A stretch of DNA of 64,000 nt from Utricularia gibba (taxonomy: Eukaryota > Streptophyta > Magnoliopsida > Lamiales > Lentibulariaceae). The translations under genes were made by a program, and so were the position numbers. Location of the stretch: contig NEEC01000002.1 in assembly GCA_002189035.1 (NCBI GenBank), positions 3,929,001-3,993,000 of the forward strand, written 5' to 3'. Below, piece by piece: positions 22,987 through 34,777 of the stretch. The notes under the pieces are model-generated. The model was not told the origin of the DNA. It saw nothing but the letters and a program-made list of their open reading frames with translations, and ran no database searches. How positions within the stretch are numbered: position 1 is the first letter of the stretch; each line of letters begins with the position of its first letter.

Positions 22987-24235
22987 GATCAAGAAATAAC
23001 CCATGGATTTTGCATCATCTCTCTCACAAGTTATGGTTTCCACCCATTTGAAGACGTAATCCATAGCAAGTAGAATATAGAGTTTTCCTTTGAAGGGAGG
23101 AAAGGATCCCATGAAATTAATACCCCAAGCATGAAAAATTTTACATATGATAATGGATTAAAGAGGCATTTCATATTTCCTCTTTGACATTTCGGGCATG
23201 CCTTGCAATAAAGATACATATCCTTGGATATTGTAGGCCAATAAAATATAGAGTGCACTTCATCTTGTGGAATACATCTTCGAATAATTTGATCAGTACA
23301 TATTTTCCAGAGATATGAGTCATCGCAAGTGAAAAATACTTCATAATCAATGACAAGCTAGCAATTCATTCATTAAAAGTATTTTCATAAACCCTGAAAT
23401 GATCCATAAAAACCTCAATAATGTTTTCCATAAATTCTGAAAAAATACTAACCATGCATCACTAACAAAAACGACCTTTGCTTCATCTCCAAAGACAATG
23501 GGTATTTGATGAAAACTAGAGTAATCATCCAAACAACAATAGTGGTTTCTTTTATCAAGTCTCTCCAGTATCTAGTCTATGAATGCAATTGGGTAGTGGC
23601 CTCTCTTGGTGGCTTCATTCAACTTGCGATAATCAATGCATATTTTCCAGAACTCAGCACTCTTGTTGGAAGGAGCTCTCCTTAGTTGTTTGTCAGGAAA
23701 ATAATGCTTATTTTCATCGAAACAACTTGCATAGGCTAACGAATTGGCTTCGTTCCTCCTCCAAATAAATGTGGTGAGTGTATATGGAGGGACTTATTCT
23801 ATTAATGTTTGCCAATATCCATTCGATTGCTTGCGTGCGCTACTAAAGAACACTCGAGTTTTTCCTCATATTCCATGGTTAGTGTACTAGAGATAATAAT
23901 ATGTAAATTCTTGTTATCACAAGACACAAATATTTCAATAGTTCGGGTAGGGTTTTTAACTTGAGTGATGAGGCATGAATGACAAAAGGAATCAATTGTT
24001 TGTCAAGTATTAGTAAACTAAGAAAAGCAACTTTGTGAAATTCAAATTTTTGGTGATGCACATGAGCAATGTATCTTGCCCATGGACCTGCCAGTTGTTT
24101 TACATCTGCATCAAATATGGAAATTAAACATATCTCGTTGATCTGGTTTGATGTATTTCCTGACTTTATGATAAATGAAAAATTTACAATGTCGTTAAAA
24201 TTCATACAGAAAATATAAGCATTGTGGATCAAGGA
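22987..24235 (-). pseudogene. Gypsy protease end - RT - integrase zinc-binding fragment
   Basis: Reverse strand, right to left. 23879-24232 matches the post-protease segment of the element at 29380-29660 (QINEICLISIFDADVKQLA, FEFHKVAFLSL, LIPFVIHASSLKLKT). 23347-23640 holds RT pieces (RKLNEATKRGHYPI, LDDYSSFHQIPIVFGDEAKVVFV). 23031-23258 holds the integrase zinc-binding region (HSIFYWPTISKDMYLYCKACPKCQRGN), then DYVFKWVETITCERDDAK. Most of RT after the first motifs, and RNase H, are deleted. Multiple stops. Confidence 0.7.
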
Positions 24236-24254
24236 TGGATAAGTTGGGATATAT

Positions 24255-25094
24255 TGAGTTTCATATATTGCTTACACAATGGTTCTCACATGTAATGAGA
24301 TTACTAAAAACAATGTGTAGGTTCCAATTTGAGAATTGATTCACTAGATGACTCATCTTAATACAAGGAGCTATGTGCTTGTTGTGTGAGCGTAGATACA
24401 AGTTGTTTTTGTCATGGTGAAGAGGTCAACAAAGTTATCTTAATCTTAAGCTCACATTTTCGCTCATTACTAATGGGAGCCTAACCATGGCTTGCCTAGT
24501 ATGGATGAGTAGGGATGTGACTCCTTAAGGTTGGAGATAGTTGATTGATCAATAAAGGATTCATCACTCATGTTAGCGATGAGATCATATCTCAAGTAAT
24601 TGCATCAAAGCCTAACAGTAAGTCCTGGGCCCAGGGTAATGACACTCGAATTGTTTGAGTAGGTCATTGAGTGTTAGTGCTTGAATGCAATTATAAGTTC
24701 GATACATCAGAAAGACATACACCCATGTTCTGGTGTCGAATGAGATATAAGTATGATGAAAGCTGTTCATTGCATGGTGGCTGATCATGGAAAGGCTCAA
24801 TCAGTTCACCTGATTATTCTTTAATCTTGGGGATCATGATATGTTGTTAGACATCACTAATGATCGATAATGATGGATTTGATTAATTAAGAGTTATCGA
24901 CGGAGTGCTCCGTGAGTGGATACCATAGAGGCCGTCTGCTATTGACGGTTGGTGAACAACGGAGTCATCTGAAAGGTATTTCAGAATCCCTTTGTCTAAT
25001 GTATACCGTATTCCAAGATCAGCGTTGGGGGTTTCTCAAATTTTTTAAAATTCCGCTGCTTTTGAGACATATGATGTCTACGAGAAACCCAACA
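24255..25094 (+). repeat. LTR family C, copy 2 (forward, internally deleted)
   Basis: Forward LTR lacking its first few hundred bases, and lacking about 350 bases between the AT-hairpin half (GATTAATTAAGAGTTA, ~24895) and TCGACGGAGTGCTCC. It ends GAAACCCAACA at 25094 and is followed by an intact copia primer-binding site. It is therefore a 5' LTR of a lost element. Confidence 0.85.
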
Positions 25095-25095
25095 G

Positions 25096-25107
25096 TGGTA
25101 TCAGAGC
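25096..25107 (+). other. Copia primer-binding site (tRNA-iMet type)
   Basis: TGGTATCAGAGC, one base after the LTR end; the classic plant Ty1/copia PBS. About 340 bases of copia leader follow (ATGCACGAAATTAC..., also present in reverse at 34980-35170) before family D begins near 25458. Confidence 0.9.
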
Positions 25108-25457
25108 TAGGTTACAGAATACGTGTATACGTTAGAATCTTTGCTGATTTTACGAGATTTTCTCGTATGTTGCCTTGTCGGTGACACATTATAATCCTTG
25201 CTGATTTTTCGAGATGTTCTCGTATGTTGCCTTGACGGCGATCATCGTAATAGCATGTGATTTTGCGAGATGTTCTCGTACGTTGCCTTGCCGGCGATCA
25301 TGATAATAGCATGTGATGCACAAAATCTGATTATGTTGGATTGTTTTGCTGCCCTAGGATGCACGAAATTACATTGATGATTGATGCTTTCGAGAATCAT
25401 ATCTTACGTGTATATGCGCAGCATGATGATGGTTTATATGTGAAAGTTATTCGAAAG

Positions 25458-25795
25458 GAACAGCGTCCCTTAGTCAAGGTCCATTACATACATTGTATCT
25501 TTTATTTCTGAATTTCAAAAACCCCTTTTTACCAACCCGTGACAATTTGTAAATGTTTAGTAAAAAACACTTTTTGTAAAACTCAACTCCCTGAGATCGA
25601 CACTCATACTATGCTTTATTGTGTTTTAAGTTTTTCTAAATTAAAATTTTTTGAGGAAAGGACACTTAACAAATTTTTTGTGCCATTGCCAGTGAGTTGT
25701 GTATTTTTGTGTTTAGTGTTGTGTATTTTTTGCTGCTGTCTTTTTCTGTTTTTATGCATTCAACTACACCGAAGGGCCACCGAAGCTTGAGATCT
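25458..25795 (+). repeat. LTR D 3' end plus leader, first copy
   Basis: Direct repeat of 26864-27248: AGTCAAGG(T/C)CCAT, CTCCCTGAGATCGA, TTGAGGAAA, then a degenerate PBS (TGCCATTGCCAGTGAG, ~25680) and a leader ending TTCA(A/G)CTACACCGAAGGGCCACCGAAGCTTGAGATC. No gag follows this copy, so it is a stranded LTR end. Confidence 0.7.
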
Positions 25796-27081
25796 ATTAA
25801 GTATCATTTTCTAGTTATTTATTAGGCATTATTATGTGTTAATCTAGTATTAAGTCGCCCAAATTAGGAGTCTTATTATTAAGTATTTGATTTTTATTAG
25901 AAAATTCCTATTTTCCTATTTTGTATATATTTTATGTCTTTTTTCTCACACTTTGATTGAGACATTTCAGGAGACTGTTGTGGAGTGTTGCAAGAGTATT
26001 GAAGGTTGTCAGAGTCTGACTTTTGGTGCCTTGTATGCGACTTGGAACAATTGTGGGCGGAAGACTGACACTAGTCAAGGCCCCTGACTTACGGCATGTC
26101 AGAGTCTACAGAAATGATTGGGCGCAAACTTGCACGCAAAGGAAGTCTCGTGATGCATGCAAGACAGAAGGAATGATGGGAAGGGGACCCAAAAGAGTTA
26201 ATGAACGTGGGTAGTGATATAACGCCACTTGGAGCACTTAGTTTCGGACTTTTGAACCTTTGTTTCTAGACTTAGAACTTTTGAGTTCTTCCTCCCCTCC
26301 AAGGAAGAAGAACACTTAGCTTCCATTTTCGTTTCTGTTTCTATGGCCCTTTGTGGCTAAAACCCTTTATTTTCTAGGAGAAGATGAAGTTTCCTTTCAA
26401 GTCCTGAGCAATACACTCGGTTCTTCGCTGAATTGATTTCGGATTCAACATACTTCAACGCATCTTGTTGCAGTCTTTCTGTAACGACTCTTAGTCAAGG
26501 TCCATGAGTAGCAGGCCACTCCTCGCAGATTTTAGTGAAGATCAAGGTGAAGTGCACCAACTCCAACCTTGCCGGTTCGAGGGAAGTAGTGGATTCTTTG
26601 TGGTTAGGTACCGCGACATTGGACAAGTTGTGACCTCGGACCTGCCACTGGCCATTGGAAACAGCTGGGCACACGCACGCAATTCAATCTTGTCTTCCTA
26701 ATTGTCCAAGGAGGAATCACATGAGGTTATTCCCGTGCCTCCTTGTCAATCAGAGTGTAAGGGAGAGTAGGCTATTCCTTGCTCATATAACCAGCTATTC
26801 GGAAGAAATCAGTGAAAACCGAGGCAAGGACAGACAAAGGAAGTAGATGGAATCTCATTACCAGGAACTGCGTCCGTAGTCAAGGCCCATCACTTAGGTT
26901 GTAACGTTTGTTTATGCTCACAAACCCCTTTTACAAAACCGTAACATTTTGTGAAAGTTTCTTACAACCACTTTTCACGAAAAACAACTCCCTGAGATCG
27001 ATACTCGTACTACGCTATTTGTGTTTTACATGTTATAAATATTTAAAATTTGTTGAGGAAACGACACGCAACAAATTTTTC
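25796..27081 (+). repeat. LTR family D of an Athila-type gypsy
   Basis: Noncoding segment leading to LTR end ...ACGCAACA (27073), followed by CGTGCCGTTGCGAGGGA (27081-27097), a decayed form of the TGGCGCCGTTGCCGGGGA primer site. The motif TAGTCAAGG(T/C)CC recurs at 25471, 26072, 26492 and 26877. The LTR 5' boundary is uncertain, and part of this block could be inserted material. A pyrimidine-rich leader (27120-27200) precedes gag. Confidence 0.6.
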
Positions 27082-27361
27082 GTGCCGTTGCGAGGGAGTT
27101 GTGTATTTTTGTCTTTAGTGTTGTGTATAGCTTTTCTTTTCTTTTCTTTTTCTTCCTTTCTTCTTGTTTTTCTTCTGTTTCTGTTTTGCTGCTGCTTTTC
27201 TCTGTTTTTATGCATTCAGCTCCACCAAAAGGTCAGCGAAGCTTGAGATCATAGCGAGACATCTTGTGCCCTTTAGATCCAGAGATTGAGCGTGCATTTC
27301 TGGAAAAAAAGAGGGAACTAACTTCAAATCTATCTCCTGACAAATAAATGGCTGCTCAACG

Positions 27362-28480
27362 AGCTACTGGAGTCCCCACAATGCATGGAAAACAAGAGAA
27401 ACAGCATCCGCCATTTTTTCCAGTACTATAGATCACTAAACATGGCCTAGCACTGAGGACCATAAAAGAAAAAATCACCGCCAGCCATGCTGACCGACCA
27501 CTTTGGATCATTTTTTATGCGGAAGAGGACTTTGAGCTTCGCCCATATCTGTTTCAGACACTACCTAAGTTCGCTGGGAAAGAAAATGACGACCCAAATA
27601 GTCATCTTAGAGAGTTTCACACGGCTTGTGCATCCATGCGCTCAAAAGGTGCAACGGAGAACCAAGTCAAGCTGCGGGTCTTCCCTTTCAATCTCACTGA
27701 GCAAGCCTTGGAGTGGCTGTATGGATTACCACCATCCTCTATTGCAACCTGGCAGCAAATGATTCAGAAGTTTCTTGATCGATATGCGCCCCTAGGAAGA
27801 ACATTCGCCGGAAGAAGAGTTTTAGCTACCATGCTACAAAGTGAAGGAGAGAATTTACAAGAGTATTATGACAGATTCCACCAGATCTGCAACACTTATC
27901 CACTGCATGGACTTACTGAAGGTCAAATTTTACAACATTTTTACGAAGGACTGACCTCTATGATCAGGGGACAAATGGATGCCGCTTGTAATGGGTCATT
28001 ACTAGAGAACCACCACAGCGCTGATGCCCGAAGATTAATAGAACAAATGGCTGCCAACTCTCATTCTACATCCAGCCAATATGACTACTCATACTGAGCA
28101 CCTGGAGGAAATTCTCAGCCTGTAAATCAGTGCACGAAGTGGATAATTCTGAAGTTTTAGCTCAATTTGCTGCTATGAGTGAAATTCTGGAGGAAATTCT
28201 CAGCCCCATCACTAGGGAACCCTTCTGCTGTTACTCAGAAAACTCTCACTGCTCTGCCTCAACCTCTGCAAATCACTGGAGTTCCAGATCAACCTCTTCT
28301 TCCTTATCAGCTGAATCATAATCTGGAGTCTATGGTGAAGTCCTTTGCCGAGAGCACCACCAAGATGTATGCTGCCCAAAAAGATATGGATGGACGAATT
28401 ACAAGCATGCAAACTCATATTACCCAACTGGTTCAAGCCATGAACCAAGTGGAGATGCAAGGAGCATTGCCATCCTAGGC
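27362..28480 (+). pseudogene. Athila-type gypsy gag
   Basis: The retrotransposon gag domain is clear: HLREFHTACASMRSKGA, FPFNLTEQALEWLYGLPPSSIATW, FLDRYAPLGR, EGENLQEYYDRFHQICNTYPLHGL and LQHFYEGL, best read in the frame of 27636-28097. The beginning (from about 27362) needs frame corrections. The gag tail appears at 28179-28478 with a coiled-coil-like stretch (KSFAESTTKMYAAQ...ITSMQTHITQLVQAMNQ). A stop after QYDYSY and frame changes break the ORF. This protein would form the particle core. Confidence 0.8.
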
Positions 28481-28481
28481 A

Positions 28482-29775
28482 GTGAAGAACCCAGAGCACA
28501 TCAACGCTATATCTTTAAGAAGTGGGAAGGATCTGCCGGAATTTAACCCATGGTTCATGACTAAGGTGGACAAATCTGACGAAAACGAATTAGAAGTCTT
28601 GGATGATGATCATGACGTGGATGAGGAGATTATTTTAGAGCATCCTGATGATTCTGTAGTTCATAACATTGCTTTACCGACGCCACCTGAAGAAGTGAAG
28701 AAGAAGGAGCCACAAGAAGTTGATCATCCCAAGTCTCTAGTCATTCCACCGCCTTTTCCTATGAGACTTTGCAGAAGAACAAGGACAAGCGTGGACTGAA
28801 AGCATTCATGGAGGTGATGAAGAAGGTGAGCATGAACATTCCCTTGTTGGACATGATAGATCTAGTGCCAAAATATGCAAAAATGTTGAAGGATTTTTGT
28901 GACCCCAAGAAGAAGGAAAAAGTGGAAGAGGTAATTCCCTTGACTGAAAATATTTCAGCAATTATTTAGAGAAAGCTTTCCATACCTATTACTATTGGTG
29001 AGACCACAATTTCAATGGCCATGTGTGATTTAGGAGCATCGGTTAATGTTATGCCTAGGTCCCTATATCTTTCCCTTGCATCTAAGCTAGGTAAACTTGA
29101 GCAAACTAGTGTTATTTGTTAATTAGTTGATAGATCACATGTGAAGGCTGATGGTAGAGTTGATGATGTATTTGTGCATGTTCAAGATTTGATTTTTCCT
29201 GCTGACTTTTTAGTTATTCCTATGGAAAACGAAAATCCCATGATTTCGGAGTCCATCATTTTGGGACGATCGTTTATGGCTACTGCAGGCACCAACATTG
29301 ATGTCCAAGCTAGCACAATTTCCCTGCATTTCGATGGACAGGTGCTGGACTTCAGCCTGGACAAAGCCATTCAATATCCGGACCAGATCAATGAGATTTT
29401 CTCAATATCTACATCTGACGCAGATGTAGAACGCTTAGCAATGCCTGATCATATTTCTTTTCTTAATTCTGAACTTTTAAGTTATCTTGATTATTTTGCT
29501 GAAAAACTTGAATTTTCTAACGTTGCTTTTCTGAGTTTAGAAATGCCTAAGAAACTGCTGATTCCTTCTGTTATTCATGCCCCATTACTAGAGTTAAAAA
29601 CACAGCCTGAACATTTGCAATATTTATTTCTCGGCGAGGATGAGACTTTGCCTGTTATTATCTCTAGTACACTAACCCTGGAACAGGAGAAAAAACTCAG
29701 GAATGTGCACCAGGAGCACAAACAGGCAATTGGGCGGATATTGACAGATATTAAAGGAATTAGCCCCTCCATTTT
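28482..29775 (+). pseudogene. Athila-type gypsy linker and aspartic protease
   Basis: Starts with INAISLRSGKDLPE, the conserved junction after gag, then an acidic proline-rich linker. Next come KDKRGLKAFMEVMKKVSMNIPLLD and KMLKDF (28769-28960). The retropepsin region is KLSIPITIG, MCDLGASVNVMP (catalytic D in DLGAS) and IILGRSFMATAGTNID. The post-protease segment runs to KKLRNVHQEHKQAIGRILTDIKGISPSIFGF. Two stops (around 28967 and 29120) and one frame change. The ORF is cut at about 29775 by LTR C; RT, RNase H and integrase are absent. Confidence 0.8.
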
Positions 29776-31136
29776 TGGGTTTCTCGTAGACATCATATGT
29801 CTCAAAAGCAATGGAATTTTAAAAATTTTGAGAAACCACCAACGCAGATCTTGGAATACGGTATACATTAGACAAAGGGATTCTGAAATACCTTTCAAAT
29901 GACTCCGTTGTTTACCAACCGCCAATAGCAGACGGCCTCTATGATATCCACACGTGGAGCACTCCGTCGATAACCTTCTCAAGGCTCTTGAATGCCGGTC
30001 GAATTTCTCGAGTACTAGTAGACACAAACGCCTTCTTGTGGATCACTCTCAGAGAGCACGAAGACCTTGGAACAGATCTCAAGATCTAAATCTTTTTGAT
30101 AAATATTGAGTTTAATCAATATTAATCTCAAAATAGCTCTCTATTTAATTTATCCACTTTACCAATTAAAGGTCATGTAATTGTGTCATTCTATTTTATA
30201 TCGATGAGTGACTCCACTATTGTGTGTCACCCTATAGGCTTCCTCAATCAAGGCCGTAATAATAGATTTATTAATTAAATCTTAATTAATCAAATCCATC
30301 ATTATCGATCATGAGTGATGTCTAGCAACATATCATGATCCTAAAGATGTGTGTGACCCTATAGGCTTTCATCATACTTATATCTCATTCGACACCAGAA
30401 CATGGGTATGTGTCTTTCTGATGTATCGAACTTATAATTGCATTCAAGCACTAACACTCAATGACCTACTCAAACAATTCGAGTGTCATTACCTGGGCCC
30501 AGGACTTACTGTTAGGCTTTGATGCAATTACTTGAGATATGATCTCATCGCTAACATGAGTGATGAATCCTTTATTGATCAATCAACTATCTCCAACCTT
30601 AAGGAGTCACATCTCTACTCATCCATAGTAGGCAAGCCATGGTTAGGCTCCAATTAGTAATGAGCGAAAATGTGAGATTAAGATCAAAATAACTTTGTTG
30701 ACCTCAAGTCTAAGCTTACTTGCACGGCCGTCATATTCGAGATCTTGCTACTGACACTTGGTTAGCTTCCCATAGTAGCATCTCGAAGATGAGTCATCCA
30801 GTGAATCGATTCTCTAATCGACACCCACACACAGGTTCTAGTAATCTCATTACATCAATTGTGAGAACCATTGCCTAAATAGTTTAGGGAACTCAATATG
30901 TGCAAGCTTATCTGTATTTATGATATCCTCATTTCACAAATACTCTAGCCTGGGAGTGTTTAACTTTAGCATGAGTTCTTGAAGAATCTCACATTATGAT
31001 CTCATCATAATTTCTATAGCACATAGATCAAGTAGAGGATTTTATCAATGATGTAAAATTGATCACAATTCAAGGTAAACATCAAAGGATAAGATTTGCC
31101 AATGAGTTGATTGTCTTTAGAACACATACACTAACA
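29776..31136 (-). repeat. LTR family C, copy 3 (3' LTR of the minus-strand copia)
   Basis: 1361 bases. Its right end reads ...CACTAACA, that is TGTTAGTG in element orientation, directly beside a polypurine tract. Its left end lacks the last 4-5 bases of the LTR, reading TGGGTTTCTC where other copies have TGTTGGGTTTCTC. It contains the AT hairpin at 30265-30296. It sits inside the family-D gypsy protease region. Confidence 0.85.
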
Positions 31137-31147
31137 ATCTCCCACTT
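31137..31147 (-). other. Copia polypurine tract
   Basis: Reverse strand AAGTGGGAGAT, directly before the LTR start TGTTAGTG. The same tract precedes the + copy's LTR at 38712-38722. Confidence 0.85.
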
Positions 31148-31160
31148 GTACTAGAGCCAA

Positions 31161-31888
31161 TCATTGATGTATCTCATAGCAATGGACTCTATGTGGAAGC
31201 ATCTTTGTATGTGGATCTGCTACATTCTCCTTTGTGTCCACTTTCTCAATTCTGACATCGCCTCTACCAATGATCTCTCTGATCACGTGGTAGCGTCGAA
31301 GCACGTGTTTGGATTTCTGATGTGATCGAGGTGCCTTAGCATTTGCAATATAGGAGTATAGGATCCTCAACATTTGGGAGTACTCCTAGATCGCTAATAA
31401 ACTTCTTAATCCAAACAGCTTCTTTTGCAGCATCGTTGGCGGCAATGTACTCTACTTCCATTGTTGAATCAGCAGTCGTTTCTTGCTTAGAACTCTTCCA
31501 AGTGATTGCGCCTCTATTTAGGTTGAATATGTATCCTGATTGAGACTTGAAGTCGTTGAATATGTATCCTTCCACTTGGAGACCTTTACCACCGGATATC
31601 AAGAACGTCTTTAGTCCTTCTCAAGTACTTAAGAATGCTCTTGACTACGGTCTAATGATCCATTCCAGGGTTCGACTGATATATGCTTGTAACACTTAAA
31701 GCATATGACACATCTCGTCTAGTACATAGCATGGCGTACATTATTGACCCAATAGCAGAAGCATATGGGATTCGAGCCATTTGATCCCTTTCTTCTTCTA
31801 TTTTGGGGCACATCACTTTTGATAGTGCTCTATGTGTCATGGGCAATAAACCTCTTTTGGAATCAGCCATGTTAAACCTTTTTAACAC
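31161..31888 (-). pseudogene. Copia RT end and RNase H
   Basis: 31652-31888: FNMADSKRGLLPMTHRALS, ARIPYASAIGSIMYAMLCTRRDVSYAL, ending at a stop where W is expected (NPGMDH*). 31336-31602: [47 protein letters not shown], the RNase H domain with the STMEVEYIA glutamate. 31161-31373: APRSHQKSKHVLRRYHVIREIIGRGDVRIEKVDTKENVADPHTK, the RNase H tail with its aspartate. Three frames are used, so at least two frameshifts. Confidence 0.8.
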
Positions 31889-31957
31889 TTTATCGATGTA
31901 GGTCGATTGTGATAATCCAATAAGTTTCTTTGATCTATCCCTATAGATCTTTATGCC

Positions 31958-32500
31958 CTATATATAAGCCACATCTCGAAGATCTTTCAATGAAAAGCTC
32001 TTGGATAACCAGATTTTTATTGATTGCATTATTGCAACATCATTTCCCATTACTAATATGCCATGCACATATAGTATGAGAAATACGATTGCCAAGCCAT
32101 CTACCTTCTTGTATATACAAGGTTCATCTTCATTTTGAGAGAAACCAAACTCTTTGATTGTCTCATCAAATTTGATGTTACAACTTCTTGAAGCTTGCTT
32201 TAGCCCATAGATGGATTTGTTCAGTTTGCACACTTTACTTTGTGTGAAACCTTCAGGTTGTGTCATGTACACTTCCTCAGCCAAATTTCCATTTAGGAAG
32301 GTTGTTTTCACATCCATCTGCCATATCTCATAATCAAAATGAGCAGCAATGGCAAGTAAAATTCGAATGGAGTTCAGCATAGCAACAGGGGAGAAGGTTT
32401 CGTCATAATCGACACCTTGTTTTTTACGATACCCTTTAGCCACAAGTTGTGCCTTATAGGTAGATATATTTCCATCCATGTCAGTTTTCCTTTTGAATAC
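31958..32500 (-). pseudogene. Copia reverse transcriptase core
   Basis: Contains the early RT block TYKAQLVAKGYRKKQGVDYDETFSPVA, the first catalytic motif in IWQMDVKTTFLNGNL, YGLKQASRSCNIKFDE, and the second motif region LILYVHGILVMGNDV. In the last, the usual YVDD is YVHG, so both catalytic aspartates of that motif are lost. It is interrupted by a stop after DLRDVAYI. The upstream frame is separated by a small deletion near 32530-32560. Confidence 0.85.
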
Positions 32501-33184
32501 CTATTTGCATCCAATAGGATTACTCCCTCTGGAGCATTGACCAATGTCCATACATTTACTTGACTCAGCACTATTGATTGCTTCGTCATTAGTCCGAGGT
32601 TCCTCATCTAATATGAGGTCACCCATGCCTTCGGCATCAACAATGAAACCATATCTCACAATAGGGTTACGTTGTCGGACTGATCTTCTGACAGAAAACG
32701 TGCTTGGTACATTTGGCAAGTCAGATTGCTCAGGTTGATTGCTCACTAGTACATTACAAGCTTCTGGGACACAATTTCGAGATGGTGAGCCTAGATTACC
32801 TTTTGAGTTACCCTCTGGCGTCTCTATAGGTGTCACTTGCTTGTTCTCAAACATCTCCTTAAGTTCAAACCGACTCCCACTTGCTTCTTTGAGGAGAAAC
32901 TCTTTCTCTAAAAAGACAGCATTCTTCGAGATGAAAACCTTTCCCTCTTGAGGATTAAAAAAGTAGTATCCCATGGTTTCTTGTGGATATCCCATTAAGA
33001 AACACTTGATAGATTTGTTCTCCAACTTATCTGACTTCAACCTTCTTACATAAGCAGGGCATCCCCAAGCTTTGAGGTAGGAGAAACTCGGTTTTCTACC
33101 AATCCAAATCTCATAAGGAGTGGTTTCAATCGATTTCGATGGGGCTTTGTTCAAAACATGAGCCGCTGCCTCTAAAGCATATCC
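32501..33184 (-). pseudogene. Copia integrase C-terminal region and linker to RT
   Basis: After the TGA that ends the upstream ORF, the frame continues GYALEAAAHV into NKAPSKSIETTPYEIWIGRKPSFSYLKAWGCPAYV, KCFLMGYPQETMGYYFF (the conserved GY...GYR region) and a variable acidic linker, then RRSVRQRNPIVRYGF. About 75 bases present in the + copy (WLVEMRAEMDSMYENNVW) are deleted here, and a TAG follows NPIGCK. Confidence 0.85.
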
Positions 33185-34777
33185 TCACATGGACTTTGGT
33201 AGTTCTGCAAAACTCATCATTGATCGAACCATGTCAAGCAAAGTTCGATTTCTCCTCTCAGAAACACCATTGTGCTCAGGTGTATCAGGAGGAGTTTTTT
33301 CTGAGACAATACCATTGTCTTTAAGATGATTCTTGAATTCATTACTCAAGTATTCCGCACCACAATCTGATCGAAGTTTCTTGATGGAACGCTCAAGCTG
33401 GTTCTCGACCTCCATCCGAAACTCTTTGAACTTTTCAAAGGCTTCAGATTTTCGTTTCATCAAGTAGATGCGTCCATATCTTGAATGGTCATCTATAAAA
33501 GTGATGAAATACGAGAAACCCCCTCTAGCAGTGATGCTCATTGGACCACATAGATCAGAATGTATTAAATCCAATAAATTTTCAGCTCTTGCTCTTTTTC
33601 CTAGAAAATGTTGCTTTGTCATTTTTCCCAATAAACAAGATTCGCATGTTTCATAAGATTCATAATCTTCTGATTCCAAATATCCCAATCGATATAAGTA
33701 CTCAACACGCTTCTTGTTTATATGGCTCAAACGACAATGCCAGAGGTAAGAATTCAAGACATTGTCAATCCTTGGCCTTTTTATGCACATGTTAATCTGT
33801 TCTGAATCATGCTGATCCAAAACATATATTCCGTTTACTCTCGTAGCAGTACCATAATGCACGTTCCCTCGTCGTATGGAACAACAATTGTTCTTTATAG
33901 AAAACTCGAAACCAATCTTGTCCAAACAAGAAATAGAGACGATACTCTTAGACAATGAGGGAACACAATAAACAGAATCTAATTCAAGAGATAATCCAGA
34001 AGGTAAGGCAATGTGGCAAGTGCCAACTACTATGGCAGCAACTCGTGCACCATTCCCAGCTCTTGGGTCAACATCGCCTTTCTTCAAGATTTTACTACTC
34101 ATTAGGTTCTGCATGTTAGTGCAAATGTGAGCACCACAACCAGAATCTAACACCCAAGAACCATTCTTGATAGTAGTGTTAATCTCAATCATGTGGATAC
34201 CTGAAGCTGAATTCTCATTCTGCTTCTTACCCTTGATTGACTCTAGGTAAGCTTTGCAGTTTCTCTTCCAATGACCAGATTTCCCACAGTGAAAACATTC
34301 ACCCTTAGCTGGTTTTTCAACTAGCTTCTTCTTCTTGATCTCACTTTTAGCTTTGAGTTTCTTGTCTTGACTCTTCTTCTTGGAAACCTTTTTCCTTGAA
34401 GAGACAAGCATGACATTCTTTTGTTCTTTTGTGATAGTTGTCTCAACAGACTTAAGTAATTGAATCAATTCAGGAACAGTTTGATCCATCTTGTTCATCT
34501 GATAGTTCATCACAGACTGTGAATAGCTATCAGGTAGTGAGGTAAGGATCAAGTCAATACTCAAGTCCTTATCCAACACAAAACTAAGAGTGGACAACTT
34601 CTCAATGTAACTCAACATCAATGTCGCATGATCAGCAGCAGAACTTCCTTCTGCCAAGCAACAATTGAACCACAGCTTTGATGTCTTGAACCTTTCAAGT
34701 CGTGAGTGCTCACCAAACAGATCGTGTGTTATCATCTGTTGGTAAGTATTCGCCTTATGCTTGACGGTAGCCAACAA
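33185..34777 (-). pseudogene. Copia gag - protease - integrase core ORF, 5'-truncated
   Basis: 530 codons open on the reverse strand. Residues about 1-110 are gag UBN2-like (FGEHSRLERFKTSKLWF, LDKDLSIDLILTSLPDSYSQ). A lysine-rich stretch leads to an intact zinc knuckle, CFHCGKSGHWKRNC. Protease site WVLDSGCGAHIC. GAG-pre-integrase LWHCRLSHINKKRVEYL...CESCLLGKM. Integrase core HSDLCGPM, FIDDHSRYG and PEHNGVSERRN, which supply the D, D, E triad. It stops at KSM followed by TGA, where family members read W. It lacks the first part of gag. The same TGA is present in the + copy at 36766-38555. Confidence 0.9.

Noticed and set aside
27033-27246. Lys/Arg-rich ORF on - and Phe/Leu-rich ORF on +
   Set aside because: Both are readings of the pyrimidine-rich leader of the family D gypsy.
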